DNA of 64,000 nucleotides from Natronoarchaeum philippinense. GTDB taxonomy: Archaea > Halobacteriota > Halobacteria > Halobacteriales > Natronoarchaeaceae. Each line of letters starts with the position of its first letter. Position 1 is the first letter of the stretch. This document shows, piece by piece, positions 33,413 through 42,537 of the stretch. Both the position numbers and the translations under genes were made by a program. The notes below the pieces were generated by a model that saw only the letters and a program-made list of their open reading frames with translations, ran no database searches and had not been told where the DNA came from. The DNA lies in assembly GCF_900215575.1 (NCBI RefSeq), contig NZ_OBEJ01000002.1:682001-746000 (forward strand). Direction: 5' to 3'.

Positions 33413-33886
33413 TTAGAGGTAGCTCCCGCCGCAGAGTTCGGCCGTCTCGCTGACCTGCACCGCAACGTCGCTTACGGTGTCGGGCAGGGCGTCGTCGAGG
33501 CGCTCTTCGAGCACGGCGGCCATCACCTCGGCGGTCGGTGGCCGTTCGAATTTCACGACGGCGTCGGCGTCGCCCGAGGCGTCGAAGGCGTCGACCAGCG
33601 GATCGCCTTCTTCGACGAGAAACATGTGATCCCACTCGGAGATTACTGAGGTAATATCGCCTTTGTCGACGACCCACCCCTCCTCGGTGAGCGATCCCGT
33701 CACGCGAACGGTGATCTCGTAGTTGTGGCCGTGCGGGCGGCTACACTTCCCGTCGTGGTGCATGAGGCGGTGTCCGGCGCTAATTCGGATCGGCCGATCA
33801 CGTCCGACGTACAGCACCCGGTCGTCGGTATCGGACGCAGCGGCGTCCGTGCGCCCGTCGTACTCGACGACTCCTGTCTCGTTCAT
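33413..33886 (-). CDS. queD: 6-carboxytetrahydropterin synthase QueD
   Basis: The 157-residue protein belongs to the 6-pyruvoyl-tetrahydropterin synthase family. It has the zinc-binding and catalytic motif SAGHRLMHHDGKCSRPHGHNYEI and the later ERPPTAEVMA. It acts before QueE in the archaeosine pathway. The ATG at 33886 suits a leaderless transcript: TTAAGGTATT (33906-33915, minus strand) lies about 25 bases upstream. Confidence 0.92.
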   Translation of the reverse strand: MNETGVVEYDGRTDAAASDTDDRVLYVGRDRPIRISAGHRLMHHDGKCSRPHGHNYEITVRVTGSLTEEGWVVDKGDITSVISEWDHMFLVEEGDPLVDAFDASGDADAVVKFERPPTAEVMAAVLEERLDDALPDTVSDVAVQVSETAELCGGSYL

Positions 33887-33915
33887 ATCACAGTGATACA
33901 GAGAGAATACCTTAA
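33886..33915 (-). promoter_or_regulatory. queD promoter with 13-bp palindrome
   Basis: The palindrome tatcac-a-gtgata (33886-33898) sits between the TATA-like element (33906-33915) and the queD start codon. A protein bound there would block transcription start, so it looks like an operator for the queDEC operon. The regulator is unknown; the winged-helix gene just upstream is a candidate. Confidence 0.5.
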
Positions 33916-33938
33916 CTCGTTCGGCTCCGCCGTCCCGG

Positions 33939-34304
33939 TCACTCGTCGCGTTGATCCTGCAGGCGGATCTTGGCCTCCGATCGTTCCTCGCGGTCGATCG
34001 TCGGCTCACCGCCAGTGAAATCCAGCGTCAACCGGTCGAGCGTGCGTCGGTAGACGTTCGTTCTGCGTCCCTCCTCGGAGAGTTGTCGGCCCTCACAGCG
34101 GAGCAGTCCAGCCTCAGTGAGATCCTCGATCCGCCGGTAGCAGGTGGCGATCGGAATCTCGAGGGCGTCGCTCAGCGACTGGGCGGAGGTCGGCGTTTGA
34201 GTCGACGCCAGAATCTCGGCGCTGTACTTGCCCCCCAGTGCCCCGAGGAGTGCCTCGGGCGTATCGGGTGTCTCGATCTGTTGTTCGGCGTCTTCCTCAG
34301 TCAT
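33939..34304 (-). CDS. Winged helix-turn-helix transcriptional regulator
   Basis: The 121-residue protein has an ArsR-like winged helix: GALGGKYSAEILASTQTPTSAQSLSDALEIPIATCYRRIEDLTEAGLL, then a basic wing (RRTNVYRRTLDRL). The start is the ATG at 34304. It is divergent from cheW (137-bp gap) and lies upstream of queD on the same strand with a 52-bp gap. Possible targets are the che or que operons; I cannot decide from sequence. Confidence 0.8.
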   Translation of the reverse strand: MTEEDAEQQIETPDTPEALLGALGGKYSAEILASTQTPTSAQSLSDALEIPIATCYRRIEDLTEAGLLRCEGRQLSEEGRRTNVYRRTLDRLTLDFTGGEPTIDREERSEAKIRLQDQRDE

Positions 34305-34441
34305 GTTCCTGATACGTATCCAGCTATCAATGTTGAATCTTACGGCAACAAACTGAACCCGTCGACGCGGGACGGTGGGACCCGTTGCGATTCCGGCAGT
34401 GGTCAACGTTTTTGGTGCTCCGGTGTGGTTGATACGAAAAG

Positions 34442-35002
34442 ATGGCGACGGAACTACCGGACAAACTACTGGAGCTCGACGACGGCGGCGACGCCGACGG
34501 GCGAGATCCGGACCCACAGGAGGGCGAGGAAGAGACCGAAGAGCGCGAACGGTTCGTCGTCTTTCGCATCGGAGCAACACGCTACGCGGTCGGGGTCGAG
34601 GCGGTCAAAAGCGTCGTCGATGCGGGCGAGTTCACGCGCGTCCCGCGATCCTCCGATGCCATCGAGGGCGTGATCGATCTTCGGGGGGACATCACGGCGA
34701 TCATCGACCCGCGCGTCTATCTTCCCGACGCCGGAGCGGGAGACAGCGCGGCAGACCAACGAGTGCTCGTGTTCGATCGCCCGTCGGACCGGCAGGGCGC
34801 CGGAATCCGGGTCGATCAGGTGACCGGTGTGGAGTCGATTCCGGTGAGCAGCATATTCCGCCGGCCGGCACCAGACGAAGGCGTCGACGCGTCGGCGCTT
34901 GCCCACGAACTGATTCGGGCGGTCATCAGTCGGGAGGACGAGGAGGATCGTATCTCCCTGCTCGATGTCGAAGGGCTGGTCGCCGTCGCCGGCGACACCT
35001 GA
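34442..35002 (+). CDS. cheW: Chemotaxis scaffold protein CheW
   Basis: The 186-residue protein has a 35-residue acidic N-terminus followed by the CheW domain (ERFVVFRIGATRYAVGVEAVKSVVDAGEFTRVP, then GVIDLRGDITAIIDPR and GIRVDQVTGVESI). CheW couples transducers to CheA. A promoter-like stretch (aacgtttttgg, 34406-34416) precedes it. It is separated from cheY by 259 bp but shares the strand and context of the che cluster. Confidence 0.93.
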   Translation: MATELPDKLLELDDGGDADGRDPDPQEGEEETEERERFVVFRIGATRYAVGVEAVKSVVDAGEFTRVPRSSDAIEGVIDLRGDITAIIDPRVYLPDAGAGDSAADQRVLVFDRPSDRQGAGIRVDQVTGVESIPVSSIFRRPAPDEGVDASALAHELIRAVISREDEEDRISLLDVEGLVAVAGDT

Positions 35003-35261
35003 GGAGAGGGATTCTGCTGCGTGGCAGTACCCGCCAGAACGCCGTCTGTAGCGTCGGTACCCTGCGGTTGGAGTCACCAGAAGTTCACGTTTTCTCGTCG
35101 CACTGTCGCGCTGTCGGAGTGTGAACGATCCGTTCACAGCGGCGCCGATTCTGGCGCCGACGCCGTCGAAACGATGCGTTTCCCTCAGTTATCGAATGTG
35201 ATAATATAGAGACAGCATTTATATTTCCCTTACGCCAAGCGGAGGTTGGTGTATCAACTGA
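35003..35261. promoter_or_regulatory. Intergenic region with cheY operon promoter
   Basis: I see no gene in this 259-bp stretch. A clear TATA candidate (atttatattt, 35216-35225) lies about 37 bases before the cheY ATG, and GGAGGT at 35240-35245 falls in the likely leader. The operon cheY-B-A-C-C-D-R should start here. Confidence 0.55.
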
Positions 35262-35624
35262 ATGTCGACAGGGGTGCTCATCGTGGACGACTCTCATTTT
35301 ATGCGGAATCTCCTACGGCAGATTCTGGAAGAAGACTACGACATCGTAGGGGAGGCGTCCAACGGGGCGGAAGCGGTCAAGTTGTACAAAGAGCAGCAAC
35401 CGGACATCGTAATGATGGACATCGTGATGCCGAAATGTAACGGCATCAAAGCGACTGCTGCGATCAAGAAACTCGACCCGGACTCGCGGGTCATCATGTG
35501 TACCAGCGTCGGCCAGCGCGAGAAGATGAAACTCGCGGTCAAGGCCGGCGCCGACGGATACGTGACAAAGCCGTTCGAGGAGCCGAGCGTCCGCAAGGCG
35601 CTCAAGGACGTCGTCCCGGCATGA
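35262..35624 (+). CDS. cheY: Chemotaxis response regulator CheY
   Basis: The 120-residue single receiver domain has the acidic pair Asp9/Asp10, the phospho-acceptor Asp53 in IVMMDIVMP, Thr81 and Lys103 (TKPF). Phosphorylated archaeal CheY acts on the archaellum motor through CheF proteins and ArlCDE; no cheF is in this window. The stop overlaps cheB (ATGA). Confidence 0.96.
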   Translation: MSTGVLIVDDSHFMRNLLRQILEEDYDIVGEASNGAEAVKLYKEQQPDIVMMDIVMPKCNGIKATAAIKKLDPDSRVIMCTSVGQREKMKLAVKAGADGYVTKPFEEPSVRKALKDVVPA

Positions 35625-36793
35625 CGAGCGTACTCGTTGTCGATGACTCGCAGTTCATGCGGACGGTCATCGGCAACATCCTGGCCGAAAACGGGTACGA
35701 CGTGCATCGCGCGAGCGACGGCCAGCGGGCGGTAGCGGCCGTCCAAAAGCACGATCCAGACATCGTCACGATGGACGTCCAGATGCCCGAGATGGACGGT
35801 ATCGAAGCCGTCAGCCGGATCATGTCGACGAATCCGACGCGGATCATCATGCTGAGCGCGCACACCCAAGAGGGCGCCGAGGAGACGCTCGAAGCGCTCT
35901 CCCGCGGTGCCGTCGATTTCCTCGCCAAGCCGAGCGGGGAGGTCTCGACCGACATCGCCGGGCTGAAAGATCGCCTGCTCGATGTCGTCGAGACGGTCGC
36001 GCGCGCAGACGTGTCGTCGCTGGCGCCCTCGCGGGCCGCCGCGGCGGCACACACGGCAACCGCCGGAAGCGCCGGATCGACCGCCAACAGCCGGTCCGGA
36101 CCAGCGGTCAGCGAGCCACGGACCGACGCCGGAGCGAACGCTGCGTCCCGATCGGATGCCCCGACCGGGGAAAGCGATGCTCCGGCTGGATCGTTCCGCG
36201 AGCACCCCACGGTCGTCGTCGGCGCCTCGACGGGCGGCCCGAAGATCGTCGAAGGGATTCTCTACGAACTGCCTCGTGACCTCGACGCGCGCGTACTCGT
36301 CGTGCAGCACATGCCCGCCGAGTTCACCGACAGGCTGGCGGCACGACTGGACGAGTTGTGTGAGTACGACGTTCGCGAAGCCGAAGACGGCGACCGCGTC
36401 TCCGGTGGCGAGGTGCTGATCGCACGCGGCGACCGCCACATGGAGGTTGCCCACGCGACGGGCGACCGGTTACGTGTGCGGCTGACCGAGGACGAGCGCG
36501 TCCACGGCGTCCGCCCGGCGATCGACGTGACGATGGAATCGGCCGCAGAGCGCGTCGACCCGCCGCTGGTCGGCGTCGCGCTGACCGGCATGGGCAGAGA
36601 CGGCGCCGCCGGTATCAGCGCCATCAAGGCCGCCGGCGGGACGACGATCGCACAGGACGAGGCGACCAGTCCCGTCTTCGGCATCCCGCGGCAGGCGATC
36701 GCCACGGGCGATGTCGATCACGTGCTGCCGGCCGACGAGATTCCCGGCGGCATCGCAACCGCACTCTCGACGGAGGTGGAAACGCATGGATGA
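35621..36793 (+). CDS. cheB: Chemotaxis protein-glutamate methylesterase CheB
   Basis: The 390-residue protein has an N-terminal receiver (phospho-Asp52 in TMDVQMPEMDG) and a C-terminal methylesterase with the catalytic Ser in VVGASTGGP, His in VVQHMP and Asp in GMGRDGA. It removes methyl groups from transducers for adaptation and can also deamidate Gln. The ATG at 35621 overlaps the cheY stop by four bases. The linker (about residues 130-190) is Ala-rich. Confidence 0.95.
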   Translation: MTSVLVVDDSQFMRTVIGNILAENGYDVHRASDGQRAVAAVQKHDPDIVTMDVQMPEMDGIEAVSRIMSTNPTRIIMLSAHTQEGAEETLEALSRGAVDFLAKPSGEVSTDIAGLKDRLLDVVETVARADVSSLAPSRAAAAAHTATAGSAGSTANSRSGPAVSEPRTDAGANAASRSDAPTGESDAPAGSFREHPTVVVGASTGGPKIVEGILYELPRDLDARVLVVQHMPAEFTDRLAARLDELCEYDVREAEDGDRVSGGEVLIARGDRHMEVAHATGDRLRVRLTEDERVHGVRPAIDVTMESAAERVDPPLVGVALTGMGRDGAAGISAIKAAGGTTIAQDEATSPVFGIPRQAIATGDVDHVLPADEIPGGIATALSTEVETHG

Positions 36794-39700
36794 GTACGTC
36801 AGGGAGTTCGTGCAGGAAAGCGAGGAGAATATCACGGAGCTGAACAACGCGTTGCTCGAGTTGGAGCGCGATCCGGACGACGACGAGGCGATGGAGCGGA
36901 TTTTCCGTACCGCACACACGCTGAAAGGCAACTGCGGTGCGATGGGCTTTACCGACGCGAGCGATCTCGCTCACGCCCTCGAAGACCTGCTCGACGCCGT
37001 TCGATCGGGCGACCTCGAGGTGTCGCCGGAGTTGATGGATCGCATCTTCGAGGGCGTCGACCAGCTGGAGGCGATGATCGACGAGGTTCCCCAGCACGGC
37101 GAACCACAGACCGATCCGACCGAGACGATCGAGACGCTCCGAGAACAGCTTGCGGCGACAGAAGGACTGACCGAGCCCAGCGAGCGTGAGATCGACGACC
37201 TGATCGAGGATGCCGCGACGCCGGAAAACGGCTCGCACAACCTCTTTCACGTTCGGCTCGACGTTTCCGAGGAGCTAGAATCCCAAGGAATGCTCGTCGT
37301 CGAAGCGCTCGAAGACGCCTTCGACCTGCTGGGGACCGCCCCCGACGCCGAGGAGATCGAGGCCGGCGACTACGGCGGCAGCTTCGACGCGGTGTTTGCC
37401 AGCGCCGTCGGCGAGGACTCGATCTCGGCAGCGCTCGATCCCGTCGATGCCGTCGAGGGGGCACTGATCGTCGAGGTCACGGACCGCGTCGACACTGGCG
37501 CCGACGTGCCCGAGGCGACGACCGACGAGACTGCCACGAACGAGCCCGACGACGAGGTCGACCCCAACGAGATGGAGGTCGACGACCTGCTCGACGAGTT
37601 CAGCGAGTACGACGATCTGGACGAGATGGTCGAGGAGGTCGACGATGTCGAAGGGTTTGACGACCTCGGCGACGCCGGGACGTTCGACGATGTCGACGTC
37701 GGTGACGTAGACGTCGACGCACCCTCGCCCGAGGCCGTCGACGACGCGTCCTCGGAAGCCGACGACGCCGCGTCTTCGGCAGCCGACGACGATGAGACGG
37801 ACGACGCGGGCGACGGCGACGCATCGGACACGTTCCAAGAGCTCAAACAGGAGGTCGATCCGGTCGGCTTCGACGAGCTGCAAGACGAGCTCGCAGAGCT
37901 GGAGTTCGAGGAACTCGACGACGACGAGGTCGGCTTCGACGAGCTGCTGGACGAGGACGAACTCGGCGGCGACGATCCCTTCGCCAGCGGCGAGGTCGCG
38001 GACGACCCGTTCGGCGCCGGCGACGGCGCGGACGAACCATCGGTCGACGAGTTGATCGGCGACGACGAACTGGCGGAGCCAGCCAACGACGGCGCGGCGA
38101 TCGCAGACGACCCGTTCGACGCGGTCGACGAGTCCGAAGCAGCCGACGCCAGTACGGCCGACGACGCCGAGGCAGATCTCGGCAGCGCACTCGACGACGC
38201 GCTGGACGAGCCGGCGGACGCCGAGCAGTCAGCAGATGCCGAGCAATCGGCGAGCGATGACGGCGACGGCGAGTTCGACGACCTCTCGTTCGGTGACTCG
38301 GGAGCGGGCACCGAGGACGATTCCGACGCCGGCCCCGATCTCGAACTCGACGATTCCTTCGATGACGGCGTCGGCGACGAAGCTGACGAAGACGCCGACA
38401 CCGATCTCGGCGCAGACGCCGACGGCGAAGCTGACGAAGACATCGACGCCGGCGACGGTACCGGCAGTAGCGTCGAAATCAGCGAAGCCGGGCAGTTCGG
38501 CGACATCGGCGTCGACGAATCCGACGACGCCGACGAGGACGACGAGTTCGGGACGGCCGACGAGCTCGATCTCTCGATGGGACTCGACGACGAGACGGAC
38601 GACGACGTGTCCGTCGAGACGACGAGCTTCGGCGCCGACGCTGGGTCGGCTACCGAGGAATCAGACGTGCTCGACGTCGGAGCCGGGGACGACGCCAGTT
38701 CGGCCGACGCCGACGCGGCGCAGTCCGATGGCGAAGCAGCCTCCGACGGCTCGGTCTCGGCCGGCGCGACGCCCCAGTCGGCAGACGGTGACGCCGAGAC
38801 AGCCGACCCAGCGTCGACTGTCGAGAGCGATTCGGCGGAGGACGACGGCGCTGCCTCTGCGACTGGCGACAGCACCGCCGAGGCAGCAGCGAGCCAGTCG
38901 GCGGCGCCCGAGTCGGCAGCAGCGCCGGCCGACGCCGACGAGCAGACCGTCGAGCCCGCCCCGTCGGCGGCCGCGGGAACCGGCGTCAGCACCGACGAGA
39001 TTCAGTCGATCCGGGTCGACGTCGATCAGGTCGACGATCTGATGAACCTCGTCGAGGAGCTGGTGACGACTCGCGCACGCCTCCGCCGATCCGTCGAGGA
39101 CGACGACCCGCGGAGCGTGATCGAGGGCGAAGTCGACGAACTCGAAACGATCACCTCGGAGCTCCAAGACACCGTCATGGACGTGCGGCTCGTCCCACTG
39201 CAGACGGTCGCCAACAAGCTCCCCCGGTTGGTCCGGGACATCTCCCGCGAGCAGGACAAGCAGGTTTCGTTGGAAATGGAGGGCGAGGACGTGGAACTCG
39301 ACCGCTCGATCCTCAACGAGATCGGCGACCCGCTGATGCATCTGGTCCGGAACGCGGTCGACCACGGTATCGAGCCACCCGAAGAGCGTGAAGCCGCCGG
39401 CAAAGATCCCGAAGGGACGATCGAGCTTCGGGCGCGGCGCGAACGCGACGAGGTCGTCATCGAAATCGACGACGACGGACGCGGGCTCGATGTCGATGCG
39501 ATCCGCGACGAGGCCGTCGAGGAAGGCATCGCGGAGTACGAGGAACTGCTGGAGATGGACGACGAGGACGTGTACGACCTCGTGTTCCACTCGGGCTTTT
39601 CGACCAGCGAGGAGGTCACCGACGTCAGCGGTCGCGGCGTCGGGATGGACGTCGTCGCAAACACAGTCGAGGAACTCGATGGGTCCGTCTCGGTCGACAG

Positions 39701-40133
39701 CGGCGACGGCGAGGGGACGACGGTCAGCCTCCGAGTGCCGATCTCGGTGGCGATTGCCGATGTCCTGTTCGTCGAATCCGGCGGCGAGGAGTACGGCATC
39801 CCGATCAAGGTCGTCGAGGAGATCGGCCCCTCGGGGTCGGTCTCGACCGAGGACGGCCGCGAAGTCGTCTCGCGTGGCGAAGAGAGCTACCCGCTCATTC
39901 GACTCGCAGACGCCTTAGAGACGCCCCAGCCGGGGCAAAACGGCAACGGAATGACGGTGAAAGTACGCGACGATGTCCGGCCGGTCGCGCTGCACTGCGA
40001 CCGAATCCGGGGTCAGCAGGAGGTCGTGGTCAAACCGTTCGAGGGGTTCCTCGGGGACATCCCGGGGCTCAGCGGGGCGACCGTACTGGGCGAAGGTGAC
40101 GTGGTGAACATCTTGGACGTGGAAACACTATGA
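36786..40133 (+). CDS. cheA: Chemotaxis histidine kinase CheA with long acidic linker
   Basis: The 1115-residue protein has an HPt domain with the phospho-His44 (RTAHTLKG), a P2-like domain near residues 150-265, and a very acidic Asp/Glu/Ala/Ser linker of about 470 residues. The rest is the P3 dimerisation helices near 735-800, the ATPase (N box HLVRNAVDHG near 852, G1 DDDGRGLD near 896, G2 GRGVGMDVV near 950) and a CheW-like P5 domain from about 983. The ATG at 36786 overlaps cheB by 8 bases. Haloarchaeal CheA is usually near 650-700 residues as I recall, so the linker accounts for the excess. Confidence 0.94.
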   Translation: MDEYVREFVQESEENITELNNALLELERDPDDDEAMERIFRTAHTLKGNCGAMGFTDASDLAHALEDLLDAVRSGDLEVSPELMDRIFEGVDQLEAMIDEVPQHGEPQTDPTETIETLREQLAATEGLTEPSEREIDDLIEDAATPENGSHNLFHVRLDVSEELESQGMLVVEALEDAFDLLGTAPDAEEIEAGDYGGSFDAVFASAVGEDSISAALDPVDAVEGALIVEVTDRVDTGADVPEATTDETATNEPDDEVDPNEMEVDDLLDEFSEYDDLDEMVEEVDDVEGFDDLGDAGTFDDVDVGDVDVDAPSPEAVDDASSEADDAASSAADDDETDDAGDGDASDTFQELKQEVDPVGFDELQDELAELEFEELDDDEVGFDELLDEDELGGDDPFASGEVADDPFGAGDGADEPSVDELIGDDELAEPANDGAAIADDPFDAVDESEAADASTADDAEADLGSALDDALDEPADAEQSADAEQSASDDGDGEFDDLSFGDSGAGTEDDSDAGPDLELDDSFDDGVGDEADEDADTDLGADADGEADEDIDAGDGTGSSVEISEAGQFGDIGVDESDDADEDDEFGTADELDLSMGLDDETDDDVSVETTSFGADAGSATEESDVLDVGAGDDASSADADAAQSDGEAASDGSVSAGATPQSADGDAETADPASTVESDSAEDDGAASATGDSTAEAAASQSAAPESAAAPADADEQTVEPAPSAAAGTGVSTDEIQSIRVDVDQVDDLMNLVEELVTTRARLRRSVEDDDPRSVIEGEVDELETITSELQDTVMDVRLVPLQTVANKLPRLVRDISREQDKQVSLEMEGEDVELDRSILNEIGDPLMHLVRNAVDHGIEPPEEREAAGKDPEGTIELRARRERDEVVIEIDDDGRGLDVDAIRDEAVEEGIAEYEELLEMDDEDVYDLVFHSGFSTSEEVTDVSGRGVGMDVVANTVEELDGSVSVDSGDGEGTTVSLRVPISVAIADVLFVESGGEEYGIPIKVVEEIGPSGSVSTEDGREVVSRGEESYPLIRLADALETPQPGQNGNGMTVKVRDDVRPVALHCDRIRGQQEVVVKPFEGFLGDIPGLSGATVLGEGDVVNILDVETL

Positions 40134-40143
40134 AAGTGATACT

Positions 40144-40749
40144 ATGAGTCTGATGGTCGACATTCGGAAGTTGAGCTTCATCAACGAGATGGCGAAAGTC
40201 GGGACGAACGGCGTCGCCGACAACATGAGCAAGCTGACCGGCGAGGACGCCAAGATGGAGGTGACCAAGACGAACTTCATCGACGTCGAGGACCTCACCG
40301 CTCAGCTCGACGACGGCAAACGCGTCGGCGTCCGCGTCCGACTGATGGAGCCACCTCACGGCCACATCCTGATCCTGTTCCCCGAGCAAAGCGCCAAGAA
40401 GATCACGGCGCTGATGCTCAACGACATGGTCGACGACATGTCGTCGGTGTCCGGCGAGATGGCCAGAAGCGCCGTCGAGGAGCTGGGCAACATGATGGCC
40501 AGCGGCTTCATCGACGGCTGGGCCGACGTGCTCGGCACGACGATCGACATCGCCACGCCACAGCTCGTGTACGCGCCGGCAGCCGAGATCGTGGGCCGAA
40601 CGGCCAGTCTCGGCGAGGAGGATCTGGCGCTGTTTTTCGACTCCAGCCTGAACGTCCCGAGCTACGAGATCGAAGCCGAGATCTACGCGTTCCCGGATCT
40701 TCAGGAGTTCGTCGAGATGGTAAACAGCATCGAGACGTCCTACGCATAG
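40144..40749 (+). CDS. cheC: CheC phosphatase (single-domain)
   Basis: The 201-residue protein has two CheC/CheX-type active-site motifs. The second is clear (ARSAVEELGNMMASGFIDGWADVL, with E-x2-N). The first region (FINEMAKVGTNGVADNMSKLTG) keeps E-x2-K rather than E-x2-N. It should dephosphorylate CheY-P and interact with CheD. It is 10 bases after cheA. Confidence 0.9.
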   Translation: MSLMVDIRKLSFINEMAKVGTNGVADNMSKLTGEDAKMEVTKTNFIDVEDLTAQLDDGKRVGVRVRLMEPPHGHILILFPEQSAKKITALMLNDMVDDMSSVSGEMARSAVEELGNMMASGFIDGWADVLGTTIDIATPQLVYAPAAEIVGRTASLGEEDLALFFDSSLNVPSYEIEAEIYAFPDLQEFVEMVNSIETSYA

Positions 40750-40750
40750 T

Positions 40751-42019
40751 ATGAAACTAGACGTCAATGCACTCGGAACGTTCTACCAGATGGCCCAAGA
40801 GGGCGCGGGGCTCGCGGCCGGCCGACTCACGCGGCTGACCGGCGTCGACACCCGCGTCGGCGTGACGAAGCTCAACTTCATGCGCGGCTCGGATATCCGC
40901 GCCGAGCTGGCCGACGACGTGCAGAAAGTCGGTGTCCGAGTCCAGCTCTCGGGCGGACTGGACGGCCACGCCGTGATCGTGTTCGACCGCGCGAGCGCGG
41001 TCCATCTCGTCGAGACGCTCCAGCCGACGATCGACGACCAGCCGGCGCTGCCGGAGGGTCCAGACGAACCGTTCGACGAGATGAACAAGAGCGCGATCAC
41101 CGAGGTCGGCCAGATCATGAACAGCGGCTTCATCGACGGCTGGGCCGACGTTCTCAGCACAGCGATCGACGTTGCGACGCCGGAGTTCGTCGAGGGCGAC
41201 ACGGCCGAGCCGTTTCTGGCCGACATCGATACGACGCCGGGCGCCGACGATCTGGCCTTGCTGTTCCAGAGCCAGATCGAAGCGATCGACACCGAGATCC
41301 AGTTCCGGTACTACCTGTTTCCGGAACACGAGGCGATGGCCGACGTGCTCGAACGACAGGGTGCGGATGGCGACGCCGGCATCGAGTACGACAAGCTCGC
41401 CGGCTTCGACCGGCTCGCCCAGCGGGGTGCCGACGAGGTTGCCAACAACGTCACGATGCTGACCGGCATCGACACGAGCGTCGAGATTCGCCGGCTCAAC
41501 TTCGTCCCGCTGGAGGCCATGCCCGAGGAGATCGACGACGAGAGCCTCGTCGGCGTCGCCTTCGAGTTCGACGGGACGCCGAGTGGCTATCTGCTCTTCC
41601 TGTTCGACGAGGCCTCTGCCCGCGAGATCGTCCGTGCGATGGTCCCCAACGAGCCGGACGACGAGTTCGGCGAGATGGGCCAGAGCGCGATCAAAGAGCT
41701 GGGCAACATCATGGCCAGTGGATTTTTAGACGGGTGGGCCAACGTGCTCGACACGACGATCGATCACTCCCCGCCCGAGTACATCCGCGACATGGGGGCG
41801 GCGGTGATCGACCCCGTCGTCATCCAACTCGGCGAAAACCAAGAGTTCGCGTTCGTGTTCGACACGGTCGTGCAGGCGGCCGAGCGGGAGTTCGACTGTA
41901 ACATCTACGCGATCCCCGACGAGTCCGATCTCGAACGCGCGATCAACGACCTGCCGATGGACCGAATCGAAAAGGCGCCGACCAAGGCAGCGATCGACGA
42001 AATAGAGACAGACCCATGA
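40751..42019 (+). CDS. cheC: CheC-like protein with two CheC domains
   Basis: The 422-residue protein contains two CheC-type units in tandem. The first (residues about 1-195) has TEVGQIMNSGFIDGWADVL, and the second (about 210-410) has KELGNIMASGFLDGWANVL. Together with the preceding gene this makes three CheC units. The middle region holds an extra degenerate motif (GFDRLAQRGADEVANNVTMLTG). A role in CheY-P dephosphorylation or CheD regulation is inferred. It overlaps cheD by four bases. Confidence 0.88.
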   Translation: MKLDVNALGTFYQMAQEGAGLAAGRLTRLTGVDTRVGVTKLNFMRGSDIRAELADDVQKVGVRVQLSGGLDGHAVIVFDRASAVHLVETLQPTIDDQPALPEGPDEPFDEMNKSAITEVGQIMNSGFIDGWADVLSTAIDVATPEFVEGDTAEPFLADIDTTPGADDLALLFQSQIEAIDTEIQFRYYLFPEHEAMADVLERQGADGDAGIEYDKLAGFDRLAQRGADEVANNVTMLTGIDTSVEIRRLNFVPLEAMPEEIDDESLVGVAFEFDGTPSGYLLFLFDEASAREIVRAMVPNEPDDEFGEMGQSAIKELGNIMASGFLDGWANVLDTTIDHSPPEYIRDMGAAVIDPVVIQLGENQEFAFVFDTVVQAAEREFDCNIYAIPDESDLERAINDLPMDRIEKAPTKAAIDEIETDP

Positions 42020-42537
42020 AAACCTACGGGAGCGAGCCGGGAGCGCCAGATCCGGATCCGATCCGCGTCGGCATCTCCGAGTTCGTCGTCAGCGACAGCG
42101 GTCAGACGCTCAAGTCCTACGGGTTGGGCTCGTGTCTCGCGGTTGCGCTGTACGACGATAGCTCCGGCGTCGGCGGGCTCGCCCACATCATGCTACCGGA
42201 CGGCGACACCAACGACGCCAGCGACGACAAGCCCGGAAAGTTCGCAGATACGGCGGTTCGGGCGATGCTCCGCCAGATGGTCGAGAAGGGCGCGAGCTAC
42301 ACCGATGTCGAGGCAAAGATCGCTGGCGGCAGCGACATGTTCGACTTCGAGAGCTTCGGCGACGGCGTCGGAAATCGGAACATCGCGGCCGCACGCGAGG
42401 AGCTCGACAAGCTCGGCGTCCCGCTCGTCGCCGAGGAAGTCGGCGGCCAGCGCGGTCGTACTGTAGTGTTCGAGACCGATACCGGCGTCTTCTCGATCAA
42501 GACCGCAGACGGCGATCAGGACGACAGGGAACTGTGA
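42016..42537 (+). CDS. cheD: Chemoreceptor glutamine deamidase CheD
   Basis: The 173-residue protein has the catalytic Cys40 in YGLGSCLAVALYD and His57 in GGLAHIMLPDG, the CheD pair. It deamidates Gln residues in transducers and binds CheC. The start ATG overlaps the upstream CheC stop; its stop overlaps the cheR GTG (GTGA). Confidence 0.94.
   Translation: MKTYGSEPGAPDPDPIRVGISEFVVSDSGQTLKSYGLGSCLAVALYDDSSGVGGLAHIMLPDGDTNDASDDKPGKFADTAVRAMLRQMVEKGASYTDVEAKIAGGSDMFDFESFGDGVGNRNIAAAREELDKLGVPLVAEEVGGQRGRTVVFETDTGVFSIKTADGDQDDREL

Noticed and set aside
31551-33416. 621-residue open frame on the plus strand
   Set aside because: It runs antisense across queC and queE, both recognised enzymes, and has no family motif.
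37370-38992. 540-residue Ser-rich open frame on the minus strand
   Set aside because: It mirrors the acidic CheA linker in the same way as the PilB tail and has no independent support.
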